DNA from: JACMLD01 sp044223995
GTDB lineage: Bacteria; Bacteroidota; Bacteroidia; Chitinophagales; Chitinophagaceae
Length of the DNA stretch: 64,000 bases
NCBI GenBank assembly: GCA_044223995.1
Contig: JBGALE010000002.1
Coordinates: forward strand, 1 to 64,000
Reading direction: 5' to 3'
A program made the translations under genes and the position numbers. The notes under the pieces were generated by a model. The model searched no databases and was not told the origin of the DNA. It saw only the letters and a program-made list of their open reading frames with translations. Positions 28,854 through 37,932 of the stretch are shown here, one piece after another. Positions within the stretch are counted from its first letter, which is position 1, and every line of letters begins with the position of its first letter.

Positions 28854-29915
28854 ATGAAAATATTAAGTATCATTATTACTGTATTAATGTTTGGTTATTT
28901 AACCGGTTGTTCAGGAAATAAAACAACCACTGTCAATGCTACTGTCATTGCAAATGGCCAAATGCCCAACATTGTAAAAGACGATGCAGGCAACCTGCAT
29001 TTGGTGTATGGAAGCGGCGACAGTATTTTGTACAGGTATTCTTCTGACGGAGGCTTTAGCTTTTCCAGTCCGGAAATCATTGATGTATTACCCAAACTGG
29101 CCGCTTCACATATGCGTGGGCCGCAGATTGCTGCTTCAAAAAGCGGTCTTAGTGTCATTGCGTCCAATACACCGGGAGATATTTTTTCTTTCCATAAAGA
29201 AGGAACAGGCAATTGGATAAAAACAGGAAAAGTGAACGATGCTGATACGGTGGCCAAAGAAGGTTTAATGGCGTTGGGTGCCTCAGGAAATAATTGTTTT
29301 GCTGTATGGCTGGATCTTAGAAGTAAGCACAACCAGGTGTACGGTGCAACATCAGCAGACGGCGGTAAAACCTGGAACAAAAATCAATTGATCTATGCTT
29401 CGCCCGATACAACTGTTTGTGAATGCTGTAAACCAAGTGTACTGGTAAACCATGAACATGTTTATGTAATGTTTCGCAACTGGCTCCATGGAAGCAGGGA
29501 TTTGTACCTTTTACATTCCGCTGATACAGGTAAGACTTTTGGCAATGCTCAAAAATTAGGAAACGGGACATGGCAGTTGGATGGTTGCCCAATGGATGGC
29601 GGCGGATTAGCGATGGATAACAAGGATGAAATATTTACTGTCTGGAGAAGAGAAGGAAAAATTTATTCCTGTGAAGCAGGCCAGCCTGAAGTGGCCATTG
29701 GTGAGGGAAGAAATTGCACCATAGAAATAGTAAATATCGATAAAATTTATGCCTGGACTGAAAATGGTGACATCAAATGCCTGCTGCCCGGTGAACATAC
29801 AATAACCCTGGGTAAAGGTCAGCAACCACTTATAAAGGCCATAAACGATAAACAACTCATCTGCATTTGGGAACATGATAAACAAATCCACCGATCTATT
29901 TTCCAAATCCTGTAA
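28854..29915 (+). CDS. sialidase-like BNR-repeat lipoprotein with CECC motif
   Basis: A 353-residue lipoprotein (lipobox LTGC, Cys19) with a beta-propeller built from Asp-box repeats: SSDGGFSF (63-70), SADGGKTW (167-174) and SADTGKTF (222-229). The catalytic Arg triad and Tyr/Glu of true sialidases are not evident. It carries CECC (189-192) and DGCPMDGG (243-250), unusual for a sialidase and more consistent with metal binding. It is divergent from the metal-efflux operon and lies between cassette copies B and C, so it probably belongs to that locus. Confidence 0.75.
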   Translation: MKILSIIITVLMFGYLTGCSGNKTTTVNATVIANGQMPNIVKDDAGNLHLVYGSGDSILYRYSSDGGFSFSSPEIIDVLPKLAASHMRGPQIAASKSGLSVIASNTPGDIFSFHKEGTGNWIKTGKVNDADTVAKEGLMALGASGNNCFAVWLDLRSKHNQVYGATSADGGKTWNKNQLIYASPDTTVCECCKPSVLVNHEHVYVMFRNWLHGSRDLYLLHSADTGKTFGNAQKLGNGTWQLDGCPMDGGGLAMDNKDEIFTVWRREGKIYSCEAGQPEVAIGEGRNCTIEIVNIDKIYAWTENGDIKCLLPGEHTITLGKGQQPLIKAINDKQLICIWEHDKQIHRSIFQIL

Positions 29916-30037
29916 ATATCAGTAAGATGCTGTATTGGCCATCATTTTATTGTTTGTTGCAAAAAACAGCCAATCCCAAAAAAATAACTAAAGATATAAT
30001 GCGTGGTACTCTGCTGAGTACCTTCGTCCAGGTAAAA

Positions 30038-30192
30038 ATCTCGTACGGGCTACATCCCGGTAAAAGTCTATGCACTGCTGCGTAGGCTTTTTTTTATTTA
30101 TGATACCAGTGTATGTCATTGAAAGTATTGCTGGTAAAATCCGCTACACTGGAACGGCCGCCGATCTACAACATCGGCTGAAGGAACACCGT
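30038..30192 (+). repeat. tRNA-Glu 3'-end/GIY-YIG cassette, copy C
   Basis: Begins at the same T-loop nucleotide as the tRNA copy: ATCTCGTACGGGCTACATCC, CGGTAAAAGTCTATGCA, a degenerate hairpin with T-run, then the GIY-YIG start. It is highly similar to copy A through GGCTGAAGGAACAC. Only the 3' half of the T-arm and the acceptor are present, so it is no tRNA gene. A second TCCAGGTAAAA just before the T-loop sequence hints at a rearrangement at the left end. Confidence 0.85.
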
Positions 30193-30201
30193 AATGGTTG
30201 A
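30100..30201 (+). pseudogene. GIY-YIG endonuclease remnant C
   Basis: ATG at 30100 opens a 33-codon frame, MIPVYVIESIAGKIRYTG then LQHRLKEHRNG and TGA. It equals the first third of the GIY-YIG domain in copy A and is cut off by a stop after KEH. It reads toward and stops just before the 3' end of the convergent DUF2490 gene. Almost certainly inactive. Confidence 0.65.
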
Positions 30202-30230
30202 AGCAGGCCTGTAAAAGAATTATGCCCCCG

Positions 30231-30989
30231 CTATTGCTTCCTCAAATCAAGGTTATGAAAGAAGGAAAACCGCAGCACATCAATTGCTTTGTATTTTTTC
30301 CCGGGATCTTTTTCCTGGAATTCATGCAGGTATCCTACCTGGAAATTATTGGACAAACTTGTGCGGTAAAATACGCCTGCAAAAAAACGGTTCTGGTCAA
30401 AAAAATTGTTGTTTACCTGCCTGCCAAAGCTAAAATATATTTCATCACCGATGGCTGTACCGAACTTCGACAACCTGCCTTTCCTGGCCCATGGAATCGT
30501 AACAAATAAATTGTACCGGATACGATAGGAAAATGTATAACCGGCTGCCAGCGAATCATCGTTTTTTATTTTTCTGACAAAGCGCTGCTCAAAGCGGAGC
30601 CATTGCATTGTTCGCAGTTTTACATAATGGGTATACCATTGAAATTGTTGCCAAACCCTGTGCTCTGGCTGAGAAATATGAAGATGTCCTGCTGAGGGAA
30701 AACTATTGATGAACGCATAGCCGGCACTGGCACGCGCATCGTCCGTAACGTAATAGATCAAACCCAGCCTCCCTTCAAATTGCGATGCATTTATTTGGTA
30801 TATCTCCTTTGTGAAATACTGCAGGTCAGCCCACAAACCCAATGATTTACTAAACCTTGTCTGGTTATAATAATTGAACCAGGACTGGGAATACCGTTCT
30901 GTAACTTTGGATACCTGTGTCTTTGCGGAAAAGTTCAAGAGAATTAGAAATACGAATGACACTACTGAAATGCAGCTACATCTTCTCAT
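30231..30989 (-). CDS. DUF2490 family protein
   Basis: A 252-residue outer-membrane-type protein of the DUF2490 family: signal peptide (about 1-24, ending SAKTQ), then alternating beta segments with WLRFEQRFVRKI and YTFSYRIRYNLFVTI, typical of this family of predicted beta-barrels. I start it at the ATG at 30989 because a signal peptide begins there; upstream in-frame codons give no sensible protein. Function is unknown. A second DUF2490 protein is at 57512-58258. Confidence 0.75.
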   Translation of the reverse strand: MRRCSCISVVSFVFLILLNFSAKTQVSKVTERYSQSWFNYYNQTRFSKSLGLWADLQYFTKEIYQINASQFEGRLGLIYYVTDDARASAGYAFINSFPSAGHLHISQPEHRVWQQFQWYTHYVKLRTMQWLRFEQRFVRKIKNDDSLAAGYTFSYRIRYNLFVTIPWARKGRLSKFGTAIGDEIYFSFGRQVNNNFFDQNRFFAGVFYRTSLSNNFQVGYLHEFQEKDPGKKYKAIDVLRFSFFHNLDLRKQ

Positions 30990-31575
30990 ATAATTTATGC
31001 AGTTCTTGCTATAATTAGCAATCAATTGGCATTCAAAAGATACAAATTTTAAAAGATTGCAAATTAGCTGTGCAGTTTTCCTGGTGCAACAGCATACCGA
31101 ATTGAATGTTACGTAGTCGTTCCATGCAATAAAATATGAATTTTCGTGCGGGCAAAGTAAACTTTCCCAATTGACCAAAATAAGCCTTCAATATTGTTTA
31201 ACTTGTTTGAATCAATAAGAATAGTGCTGCCTGCCCTTCCAGCTACATTCGCTGGCATTGCCGATTATAATCCTGGCAGCACCTTAACAATCCCTGTCGC
31301 ATCCTACGCACATTGCAACTATATCCGGACATTTGATCTGTTCTGATAAATGAATCAGTCCACTGTCCTCCCTTCAGCCGGCCAGTCAGTATTCACCTAT
31401 GATGGATGCTGACTGGTAGTTACTTTATCAATGCTGATGGCTAAACTAACAGGATATTAATGCTAACATTAGAACCTTGCTTACCCGCCGGTTTTTTTAT
31501 GAATTTTTCCCGCGGGTAACTCCGGCGCGCTATATTACCTGTAACTTTGCAATTGTTTATAACAGCTCTGATGTA
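30990..31575. other. intergenic region without recognised content
   Basis: Divergent upstream region of the DUF2490 gene and the next gene. AT-rich; a weak TATCTTTT-like box near 31035 on the minus strand may belong to the DUF2490 promoter. I see no RNA gene, repeat or coding region. Confidence 0.4.
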
Positions 31576-32136
31576 TTGAAAAAGATTGCTTCCATATTTC
31601 TGCTTGCTATCCTTTTTTACAACTGGTGCGGCTACCGGCTGGTCATACGGTATATGCAGGATTTAACTGAATCCCGCCTGGAAGCACAACTGGACAGCCC
31701 GAATATAGATGAAACACAACTAATAGAAATAAGAACACCCCTCAATGACCCGTATATAAATGACTGGACTACCTATCAGCGGTGTAATGGCGAAATAGAA
31801 ATTAATGGCGTTGAGTATAAATATGTAAAAAGGAAGATCGAAAAAGGGCAACTCATACTGAAATGTATCAGGAATGAATCAAATATCCGTCTGCAAACAG
31901 CCAGGGATGAATTTTTCCGGCTGGCAAACGATCTGCAACTGGATCATACCTCAAAAAAAACAAACAGCAAGAACATTATTAAATTCAATCCGGGCAATTA
32001 TTTCCATCAATACCCATTCTGCTATGACCCCGTAAGCCCGGATGCCACCGCTGTATATTCGATCTTCAGCAACACATACATACAGCCCTATTACAAACCT
32101 GCTCCCGGGCAACCACCGGAACCTTTTTTATCATAA
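31576..32136 (+). CDS. conserved hypothetical membrane-anchored protein
   Basis: About 186 residues. I prefer the TTG at 31576 (start KKIASIFLLAILFYNWCGY), which begins with a hydrophobic segment; the open frame reaches back to 31477 but that extension looks non-coding. After the single helix comes a soluble domain with a Glu/Asp-rich start and EINGVEYKYVKRKIEKGQLIL. This resembles hypothetical proteins of Chitinophagaceae; no function is known to me. A Pro-rich tail (PGQPPEP) ends it. The haloperoxidase-like gene follows after 70 nt. Confidence 0.6.
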   Translation: MKKIASIFLLAILFYNWCGYRLVIRYMQDLTESRLEAQLDSPNIDETQLIEIRTPLNDPYINDWTTYQRCNGEIEINGVEYKYVKRKIEKGQLILKCIRNESNIRLQTARDEFFRLANDLQLDHTSKKTNSKNIIKFNPGNYFHQYPFCYDPVSPDATAVYSIFSNTYIQPYYKPAPGQPPEPFLS

Positions 32137-32206
32137 AAAATTTACCATAAAACTACCGGCCACTCCGGCTGGTATTGATACTTATAAAATTAAAATTAAC
32201 TACACC

Positions 32207-33535
32207 ATGAAATATTTACTGGTAGTCGCTTTGAGCATTACAATTTTTACAGCGTGTACAACGAAGGGTGATTACAAGGCTTTCACCAACAATCCCATGT
32301 TATACAGCAATACAGTGCATGCGTTGAATTCAGTGGTAATGGGTAATAATTTTTCCCCGATTGTCGCTTCCCGCAATTATTTATATGCCAGTGTAGCGGG
32401 TTACGAGGTGATGGCCGCAGGCTACCCCGACCGTTACTATTCCCTGGCCGGTCAGCTAAACGGCTTGAAAGAAGTACCAAAACCAGATACTACTAAGAAA
32501 ATCGACTACGAATTTGCAGCGTTGCTTGCTTTTATCAAAGTAGGCGAAAGCGTTACCTTCCCCGCAGGCAGTATGCAGGAATACGAAGACAGTATGAAAC
32601 ACCTGGTCATCGAAAAAGGCATGCCCCGGGAAGTTATGGACAACACCGTGGCATTTTCCGATACGATGTCTGCTGCTATTATTCAATGGAGCAAGGGAGA
32701 TAATTATGCGCAAACAAGGAGCGCCCCCAAATATACCGTCATTGACACACCCGGCAGATGGATACCAACACCCCCGGCTTATACTTCGGCCATGGAACCA
32801 CACTGGAACCTGATAAGGCCACTGGTATTAGACAGCGCTTCACAGTTTACGCCTCCTCCCCCCTATGCATTTAATGTGACCAATAAAAAAAGCGACTACT
32901 ACAAAGAGGTCATGTTAATAAAAAACTCGGTTGACAGTCTTACAGACGAACAAAAACACATTGCCGATTTCTGGGACGATAACCCTTTTAAATTAAATGT
33001 GAACGGGCATGTGATGTTTGGCACCAAAAAGTTTTCGCCCCCGGGTCATTGGATGAGCATCGTCGGCATCGCCGCAAAAAAAGCAAATGCTGATTACGGC
33101 ACCACAACCGAGGCATATGCCAAAACCGCCATAGAAATGTTTGATTCATTCATTCATTGCTGGGATGAAAAATACCGGCATAATACGGTAAGGCCCGAAA
33201 CGGTGATCAACAAGTATTTCGATCCCAACTGGCGCCCTTACCTGCAAACACCGCCTTTTCCCGAATATACCTGCGGGCACTCCACCGTTTCTGCAACTGC
33301 TGCAGAAGCGCTGACGAGCATATTTGGCGACAATTTTCCCTATACCGACACAACAGAACTGGAATTTGGAATAAAGAGCCGTTCCTATAAGTCGTTCCGT
33401 GATGCAGCGCTTGAAAATAACTGGGCACGTTTCTATGGTGGCATACATTACCATCACTCTTGCATTGTAAGTACTGAATATGGTATTAAAGTGGGCGACC
33501 TAATCAACAGCAAATTAAAAATGAAAAAAGGCTAG
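32207..33535 (+). CDS. vanadium-dependent haloperoxidase/PAP2-family lipoprotein
   Basis: A 442-residue protein with a lipoprotein signal (FTAC, Cys16) and the PAP2/vanadium haloperoxidase core in its C-terminal half. The three anion-binding motifs are KYRHNTVRPET, EYTCGHSTVSATAAE (catalytic His in CGHS where the family often has SGH) and NWARFYGGIHY. It could be a haloperoxidase or an acid phosphatase; sequence alone does not decide. I start it at the ATG at 32207, where the signal peptide begins, not at the upstream in-frame ATG at 32042 that overlaps the previous gene. Confidence 0.87.
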   Translation: MKYLLVVALSITIFTACTTKGDYKAFTNNPMLYSNTVHALNSVVMGNNFSPIVASRNYLYASVAGYEVMAAGYPDRYYSLAGQLNGLKEVPKPDTTKKIDYEFAALLAFIKVGESVTFPAGSMQEYEDSMKHLVIEKGMPREVMDNTVAFSDTMSAAIIQWSKGDNYAQTRSAPKYTVIDTPGRWIPTPPAYTSAMEPHWNLIRPLVLDSASQFTPPPPYAFNVTNKKSDYYKEVMLIKNSVDSLTDEQKHIADFWDDNPFKLNVNGHVMFGTKKFSPPGHWMSIVGIAAKKANADYGTTTEAYAKTAIEMFDSFIHCWDEKYRHNTVRPETVINKYFDPNWRPYLQTPPFPEYTCGHSTVSATAAEALTSIFGDNFPYTDTTELEFGIKSRSYKSFRDAALENNWARFYGGIHYHHSCIVSTEYGIKVGDLINSKLKMKKG

Positions 33536-33590
33536 TGTACCTAAGCAGGGCCCATTCATAATAACGCAACAGGAAATATATTAAACCCCG

Positions 33591-33655
33591 AGGCGTCACC
33601 TTGTTTCAAAAGACGATTTCCAAATGTCTTTACAATAGGGTGGCGTTTTTTATTA
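33591..33655 (+). terminator. possible terminator after the haloperoxidase gene
   Basis: CGTCACC (about 33594-33600) can pair with GGTGGCG just before a T-run (about 33642-33655), with one G-U pair and a long inner loop that itself folds weakly. It is placed after the haloperoxidase gene. The region 33536-33775 contains no gene. Confidence 0.35.
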
Positions 33656-33775
33656 TTCTCACTTCATTAAATATTGCAGTCTCAGCCATATCGTTTAATA
33701 ACCTATGCACCAGAAAAGAGCGGTGTATCGTATGTGATAGTTGAACTGACTGTATCAGCCCCGGTAAGAATGTTT

Positions 33776-34624
33776 TTAATTGGGGCTTACCGTAAGAACA
33801 GGAGGAGCTGCATAACGCTGGATAATGCGCCCCATAAGGGAGGAAATAATCCCTGGCATTTTTGTCTGCGTGCCTGGGTTTAATATAATCAGGTCAGATG
33901 AGTTGACCATCGCAAACTGGTTGATGGCAGTGGCAATATTGTTGCCGGGTATTGTATCCAGTTCAACATTCAGTGAACAATTGTCGTGAATGGCATGGTA
34001 TGCTTTCTTTAAATAGTGCTCAAGATGGCTTTTTGTTTTCCTGTTTTCGATACCGACCAGTTTAACGGTAGTATCGCAACCCTTGGCTATATAAATGGCA
34101 TACATTATTTTTCTGACCGGCAGAAAATCCGTTATAGGAATTATGATGGAACATAATTTTACAAAACGTCGGTTGCTCGGGAGCGTTAGTATGGGTATCC
34201 CGGCCCGCTCAGCGATCTTATCCGGGTTTATTATCATCCTCCTCCGCGCAAATATTTTTCCTTTTTGTATGTAAACAACGAGGTCGAAATTATATTCCCT
34301 GATCATTTCTATTAATGTTTCATTCCAGGCCCCCTTCAATACGCTGTAGCTTACATGTATATCAGCACCGGCAACTTCTTTTACATCGTGACATATTTCC
34401 CTCATTTTGGCCTGCAGCTTTTCATTATTTTCAGCTATCAGGAGATTTGCGGTAAAAGTTCCGGCTATTGCAGGAAAAGTACCCAGAGAAGCTGGTTTTG
34501 TGACGTGTACCAGGTGGATGCTGCATTGAAAATCTTTTGCTATACCGGCTATCTTTTCAACAATGGAGGCAGCACCGAAAGATAAGTCTACCGGCACCAG
34601 CATTCGATTGAATAGTTTTTTCAT
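33776..34624 (-). CDS. universal stress protein, two UspA domains
   Basis: A 282-residue tandem UspA protein: domain 1 about 1-145 (MLVPVDLSFGAASIVEKIAGIAK) and domain 2 about 150-282 (CSIIIPITDFLPVRKIMYAIYIAK). The ATP-binding G-x2-G-x9-G(S/T) motif is poorly kept in both domains, so nucleotide binding is doubtful. Usp proteins help survival under starvation and stress. It is divergent from the NhaD-type antiporter gene and shares with it an upstream region that holds TTAGAAT array 1. Confidence 0.88.
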   Translation of the reverse strand: MKKLFNRMLVPVDLSFGAASIVEKIAGIAKDFQCSIHLVHVTKPASLGTFPAIAGTFTANLLIAENNEKLQAKMREICHDVKEVAGADIHVSYSVLKGAWNETLIEMIREYNFDLVVYIQKGKIFARRRMIINPDKIAERAGIPILTLPSNRRFVKLCSIIIPITDFLPVRKIMYAIYIAKGCDTTVKLVGIENRKTKSHLEHYLKKAYHAIHDNCSLNVELDTIPGNNIATAINQFAMVNSSDLIILNPGTQTKMPGIISSLMGRIIQRYAAPPVLTVSPN

Positions 34625-34672
34625 GTAAGGGCTACTTTGAAGTAAAAATAATAGCGCATCTTAACAAATTAA

Positions 34673-34701
34673 TTAGTATAGTGTTAGAATTTGATTAGAA
34701 T
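34673..34701 (+). promoter_or_regulatory. TTAGAAT operator array 1
   Basis: Three half-sites at exact 11-bp steps on the plus strand: TTAGTAT (34673), TTAGAAT (34684), TTAGAAT (34695). They lie between the Usp gene and the NhaD gene and end 3 bp before the -33 element of the NhaD promoter. Seven-bp repeats at 11-bp spacing are the layout bound by OmpR/PhoB-type regulators. Confidence 0.75.
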
Positions 34702-34704
34702 CGG

Positions 34705-34734
34705 TTGTCGTTTTTTCCCGGTGTACTATCTTTC
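34705..34734 (+). promoter_or_regulatory. promoter of the NhaD-type antiporter gene
   Basis: TTG (34705-34707), 19 nt, TATCTTTC (34727-34734), a near match to the Bacteroidota consensus. The operator array lies directly against its upstream edge, the position expected for an activator touching sigma. Confidence 0.6.
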
Positions 34735-34865
34735 AGGCTTTGAAAGCCGGTGCAAAATTGCCGGGTTCAATATTATATAGTATCAGGTATATGGGGTTTT
34801 AGTTACCATTATAATAATATACAGAAAATAATTCCGGTTTATTACTTATCTATTCATTAAGGTCA

Positions 34866-36143
34866 ATGGAAGCATTTATCATAGTAATATTCATCGCAGG
34901 TTACATAGGGATTGCGGCCGAACATGTAACCGGGATAAACAAAGCGGGGATTGCATTGGTTACAGGCGTACTGTGCTGGACTGTTTACATCCTGGGCGAA
35001 AAGAATAAAGCGCTTGTATCCGAACAATTAAGTTCCCGTCTGGGTGAATTGTCGGGTATATTATTTTTTTTAATGGGCGCTATGACCATCGTTGAATTGA
35101 TTGACGTTCACAATGGATTTGAAATCATCACGAAAAGAATAACACAGTTGAATAAAAGGCGGTTGTTGTGGACAGTATCATTTATTACATTCCTGCTTTC
35201 GCCCGCACTTGACAACCTTACTACCACCATCGTTATGGTATCGCTGGCCAGGAAACTAATCAAAGACCCCAAAGAGCGGTTAATCTTTACGGGCATGATC
35301 ATCATCGCCTCGAATGCGGGCGGCGCTTGGTCGCCCATTGGTGATGTTACCACAACTATGCTTTGGATTGGTGGCCAGGTTACGGCTGTGAATATCATCA
35401 TCCGGTTAATACTGCCAAGCCTTGTCTGTATGTTGCTGCCGCTGATAATTTTATCATTCCGGGTTACAGGAGAAGTGGAGCGGCCTGCGGTCCGTAAAAG
35501 TGACAACAGGAATTTTGTTACGGACCGGGTACAGCATATTGTATTTTTCTCTGGTATTATCATACTGTTGCTGGTACCGGTATTTAAAACGGTTACGCAT
35601 TTACCGCCTTTTATGGGTATCCTGCTGGGCCTTGGAATATTATGGATAATAACTGAAATCATACATGGCAATAAAGGAAGCGACGACAAACATTTTTTGT
35701 CTGTTGCTTATGCGCTCAGAAAAATAGACAGCCCGAGTATCCTGTTTTTCCTTGGAATACTGACAAGCATATCGGCATTGGAAGTAACAGGCATTCTTTC
35801 CAGTGCCGCTGCGTGGATGGGTAACCATATTACCAGTACAAATGGTTTGGTACTGTCATTCGGTTTGCTCTCTTCCGTTATTGATAATGTTCCGCTGGTA
35901 GCAGCATCCCAGGCCATGTATGATATGCAGCAATACCCGCAGGATCATTATTTCTGGTCTTTCCTGGCTTATGCGACGGGAGTTGGCGGCAGTGTATTAA
36001 TAATCGGGTCGGCGGCTGGTGTAGCCGCGATGGGTATGGAGAAGATCAGCTTTTTTTGGTACCTGAAGAAATTTAGCTGGCTGGCATTACTGGGGTATTT
36101 TGCCGGTGCACTTTTTTATATGTTTCAAAACACCGTATGGTAA
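34866..36143 (+). CDS. nhaD: NhaD-type Na+/H+ antiporter
   Basis: A 425-residue inner-membrane protein of the ion-transporter superfamily, NhaD type. About 11-12 hydrophobic helices; family blocks include the opening IAGYIGIAAEHVTGINKAG, SPALDNLTTTIVM, NAGGAWSPIGDVTTTMLW and SVIDNVPLVAA (Asp residues thought to carry ions). It should expel sodium in exchange for protons. It is divergent from the Usp gene, with operator array 1 and a matching promoter between them. It ends close to a shared terminator. Confidence 0.92.
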   Translation: MEAFIIVIFIAGYIGIAAEHVTGINKAGIALVTGVLCWTVYILGEKNKALVSEQLSSRLGELSGILFFLMGAMTIVELIDVHNGFEIITKRITQLNKRRLLWTVSFITFLLSPALDNLTTTIVMVSLARKLIKDPKERLIFTGMIIIASNAGGAWSPIGDVTTTMLWIGGQVTAVNIIIRLILPSLVCMLLPLIILSFRVTGEVERPAVRKSDNRNFVTDRVQHIVFFSGIIILLLVPVFKTVTHLPPFMGILLGLGILWIITEIIHGNKGSDDKHFLSVAYALRKIDSPSILFFLGILTSISALEVTGILSSAAAWMGNHITSTNGLVLSFGLLSSVIDNVPLVAASQAMYDMQQYPQDHYFWSFLAYATGVGGSVLIIGSAAGVAAMGMEKISFFWYLKKFSWLALLGYFAGALFYMFQNTVW

Positions 36144-36185
36144 AGAACAAATTTGAACAGCCTGCCCTGTTCCGGTCAACTTCTA

Positions 36186-36218
36186 AAAAAGGGCAGTTGC
36201 TGAAACTGCCCCCTTTTT
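36186..36218. terminator. bidirectional intrinsic terminator
   Basis: GGGCAGTT (36191-36198) pairs with AACTGCCC (36204-36211), flanked by an A-run before and a T-run after. It is placed between the convergent NhaD and TPR genes. Confidence 0.85.
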
Positions 36219-36240
36219 CATTCCTAACTACCGGTACCCC

Positions 36241-37887
36241 CTATTGTTTTTCACCGGGTTTCGAATCATTTGCCCCCTTGGTACCGGAAAGATTTTTCTG
36301 TAAAATGGCGACGTATCTTTTGGCATCTCCGTTTTCAGGATCTATTTCAAGCAACTTTTCAAAATAACCGATGGCGGCCTCATAATCCTTTTGAACATTT
36401 GCTTCGTAAGCGGCGAGGTAACCATATGCCTCCACCAGGTGTTTTGTACTGATTTTAACTGCGGTATCACTGGCTGCCAATGCGATCAGCCCTTTGTAAT
36501 GAGGTATGGCCTTCCCCAACGACATGGAAGTATCAATGGCTGCACTGCTGCGCCCGCTCCAGTAATATCCAAATTCTTCCTTTGGATATTTTTCCTCGTA
36601 CTTTGAAAACAAACTATCGGCCCCTTCATAATCTTTGCCCAGGTAACTGGCGATTCCCCAATTGAACAAATCAATATTGGAAGGGTTGGGGTTGGCAGCA
36701 TAACATTTTCCCAACCAGTATGATTCCTTTTTGTAGTCCTTTAAATTTTTAAATAACACAGATGCTTTTTTATAGGAGCTCAATTTTTTGTTTGCATCCG
36801 TTTCCAGGTCGGCCGACTTTCCATAATACAAAGCAGCCGAATCTTCATTGCCTGTCATTGCTGCATACATATCAGCCATGGCTGCATAATCCTTCAGCGC
36901 ATAATTTGTATCGATACCGAGTGAAAAATATGTACGCATATACTTAAGCGCTTCTTCATTTTTTCCCATTTCCTTTTTACTATAGGCAATTAATTTATTC
37001 AGCCGGGCTGTATGCGCATTGTCTGTTTTCAGTAATTTTTCTGCCCTGTCTGCAGCTTCCTGGTATTCACCCTGGGCATAGAGCATGTCTGTCATCAGGA
37101 ATTCGTTGGCAATACAAGCATCTGTTGCCCCGATATATTTTTTTAGGTAGTCCATGGCGCGCCCGGCATCTTTGAAGTAGTAATAATAATACAATTCGTA
37201 CAAGGCCGGTGAATAGTTTGGATCTGCCTCCACGGCGTTTTCAAAATGCGGTAGAAAAAGATTAGGGTTATCCTGTGTCACATAAATTTTACCAATCTTA
37301 TAGGATGCCATGGCATATTTCGGGTCCAGATCAAGCGCTTTCTGGTACGCCTTGTACGCGCCACCGCCATCTTTTAATTTCCGGTAAGCATCCCCCATGG
37401 TAACATATAATGCAGGGTTGTGATTATCGCGTTTAACAGCTTTTTCCAGTAACGTTATAGCATAGGATGCGTTGCCATATTGGGCATCTACCTGTGCGGC
37501 AGCGATGCCATGCAAAACAGCCGGGTCTTTCATCTTTGAATCTTTAAGCGCTTGCTCAAATAACAGAGCAGCGGCAACAGTATCTTTATCCAGTAATTTC
37601 AAATGCCCCAGGGCAACCAGGAACTTTGGCTGCATTTTTACTTCTTCGGGGGCTTTATTGAGTGTATCGCTGACTGCACTAATTTTTCCCGCACCAAGGT
37701 ATGCCTGCGCCAGTTGATACCATGCCTCTGTGTTTCCAGGTTCTTTTGCTATGATGTCATGCAGCAATTGTTCGGCACTGCCGTATCGCTGGTGGTATGC
37801 CAAAAGCCTGACTTCATCGGGCAACTGGCTTTTTGCACCTGAAGTCATTAAAACAGTGACGCTGAATAAGAATAGAATTTTACGCAT
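36241..37887 (-). CDS. TPR-repeat protein
   Basis: A 548-residue secreted protein with a signal peptide (about 1-20, ending GAKSQ) and about a dozen tetratricopeptide repeats, for example the TPR-like LYVTMGDAYRKLKDGGGAYKAYQKALDLDPKY. It presumably forms a periplasmic scaffold; partners are unknown. I start it at the ATG at 37887, where the signal peptide begins; an upstream in-frame ATG at 37917 adds ten residues without support. It is divergent from the response regulator gene, with operator array 2 between them. Confidence 0.88.
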   Translation of the reverse strand: MRKILFLFSVTVLMTSGAKSQLPDEVRLLAYHQRYGSAEQLLHDIIAKEPGNTEAWYQLAQAYLGAGKISAVSDTLNKAPEEVKMQPKFLVALGHLKLLDKDTVAAALLFEQALKDSKMKDPAVLHGIAAAQVDAQYGNASYAITLLEKAVKRDNHNPALYVTMGDAYRKLKDGGGAYKAYQKALDLDPKYAMASYKIGKIYVTQDNPNLFLPHFENAVEADPNYSPALYELYYYYYFKDAGRAMDYLKKYIGATDACIANEFLMTDMLYAQGEYQEAADRAEKLLKTDNAHTARLNKLIAYSKKEMGKNEEALKYMRTYFSLGIDTNYALKDYAAMADMYAAMTGNEDSAALYYGKSADLETDANKKLSSYKKASVLFKNLKDYKKESYWLGKCYAANPNPSNIDLFNWGIASYLGKDYEGADSLFSKYEEKYPKEEFGYYWSGRSSAAIDTSMSLGKAIPHYKGLIALAASDTAVKISTKHLVEAYGYLAAYEANVQKDYEAAIGYFEKLLEIDPENGDAKRYVAILQKNLSGTKGANDSKPGEKQ

Positions 37888-37932
37888 ATGGTATAAAAAC
37901 TTTTGGTAAAAGCACAAAATACTTTCATGCAG

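Noticed and set aside
12142..30037. A complete integrative element between the tRNA-derived repeats
   Set aside because: No integrase, transposase, relaxase or mobilisation gene is visible, so only old or non-autonomous insertion can be proposed.
33674..33883. 69-residue open frame after the haloperoxidase gene
   Set aside because: It overlaps the 3' end of the Usp gene on the other strand and has no protein-like features.
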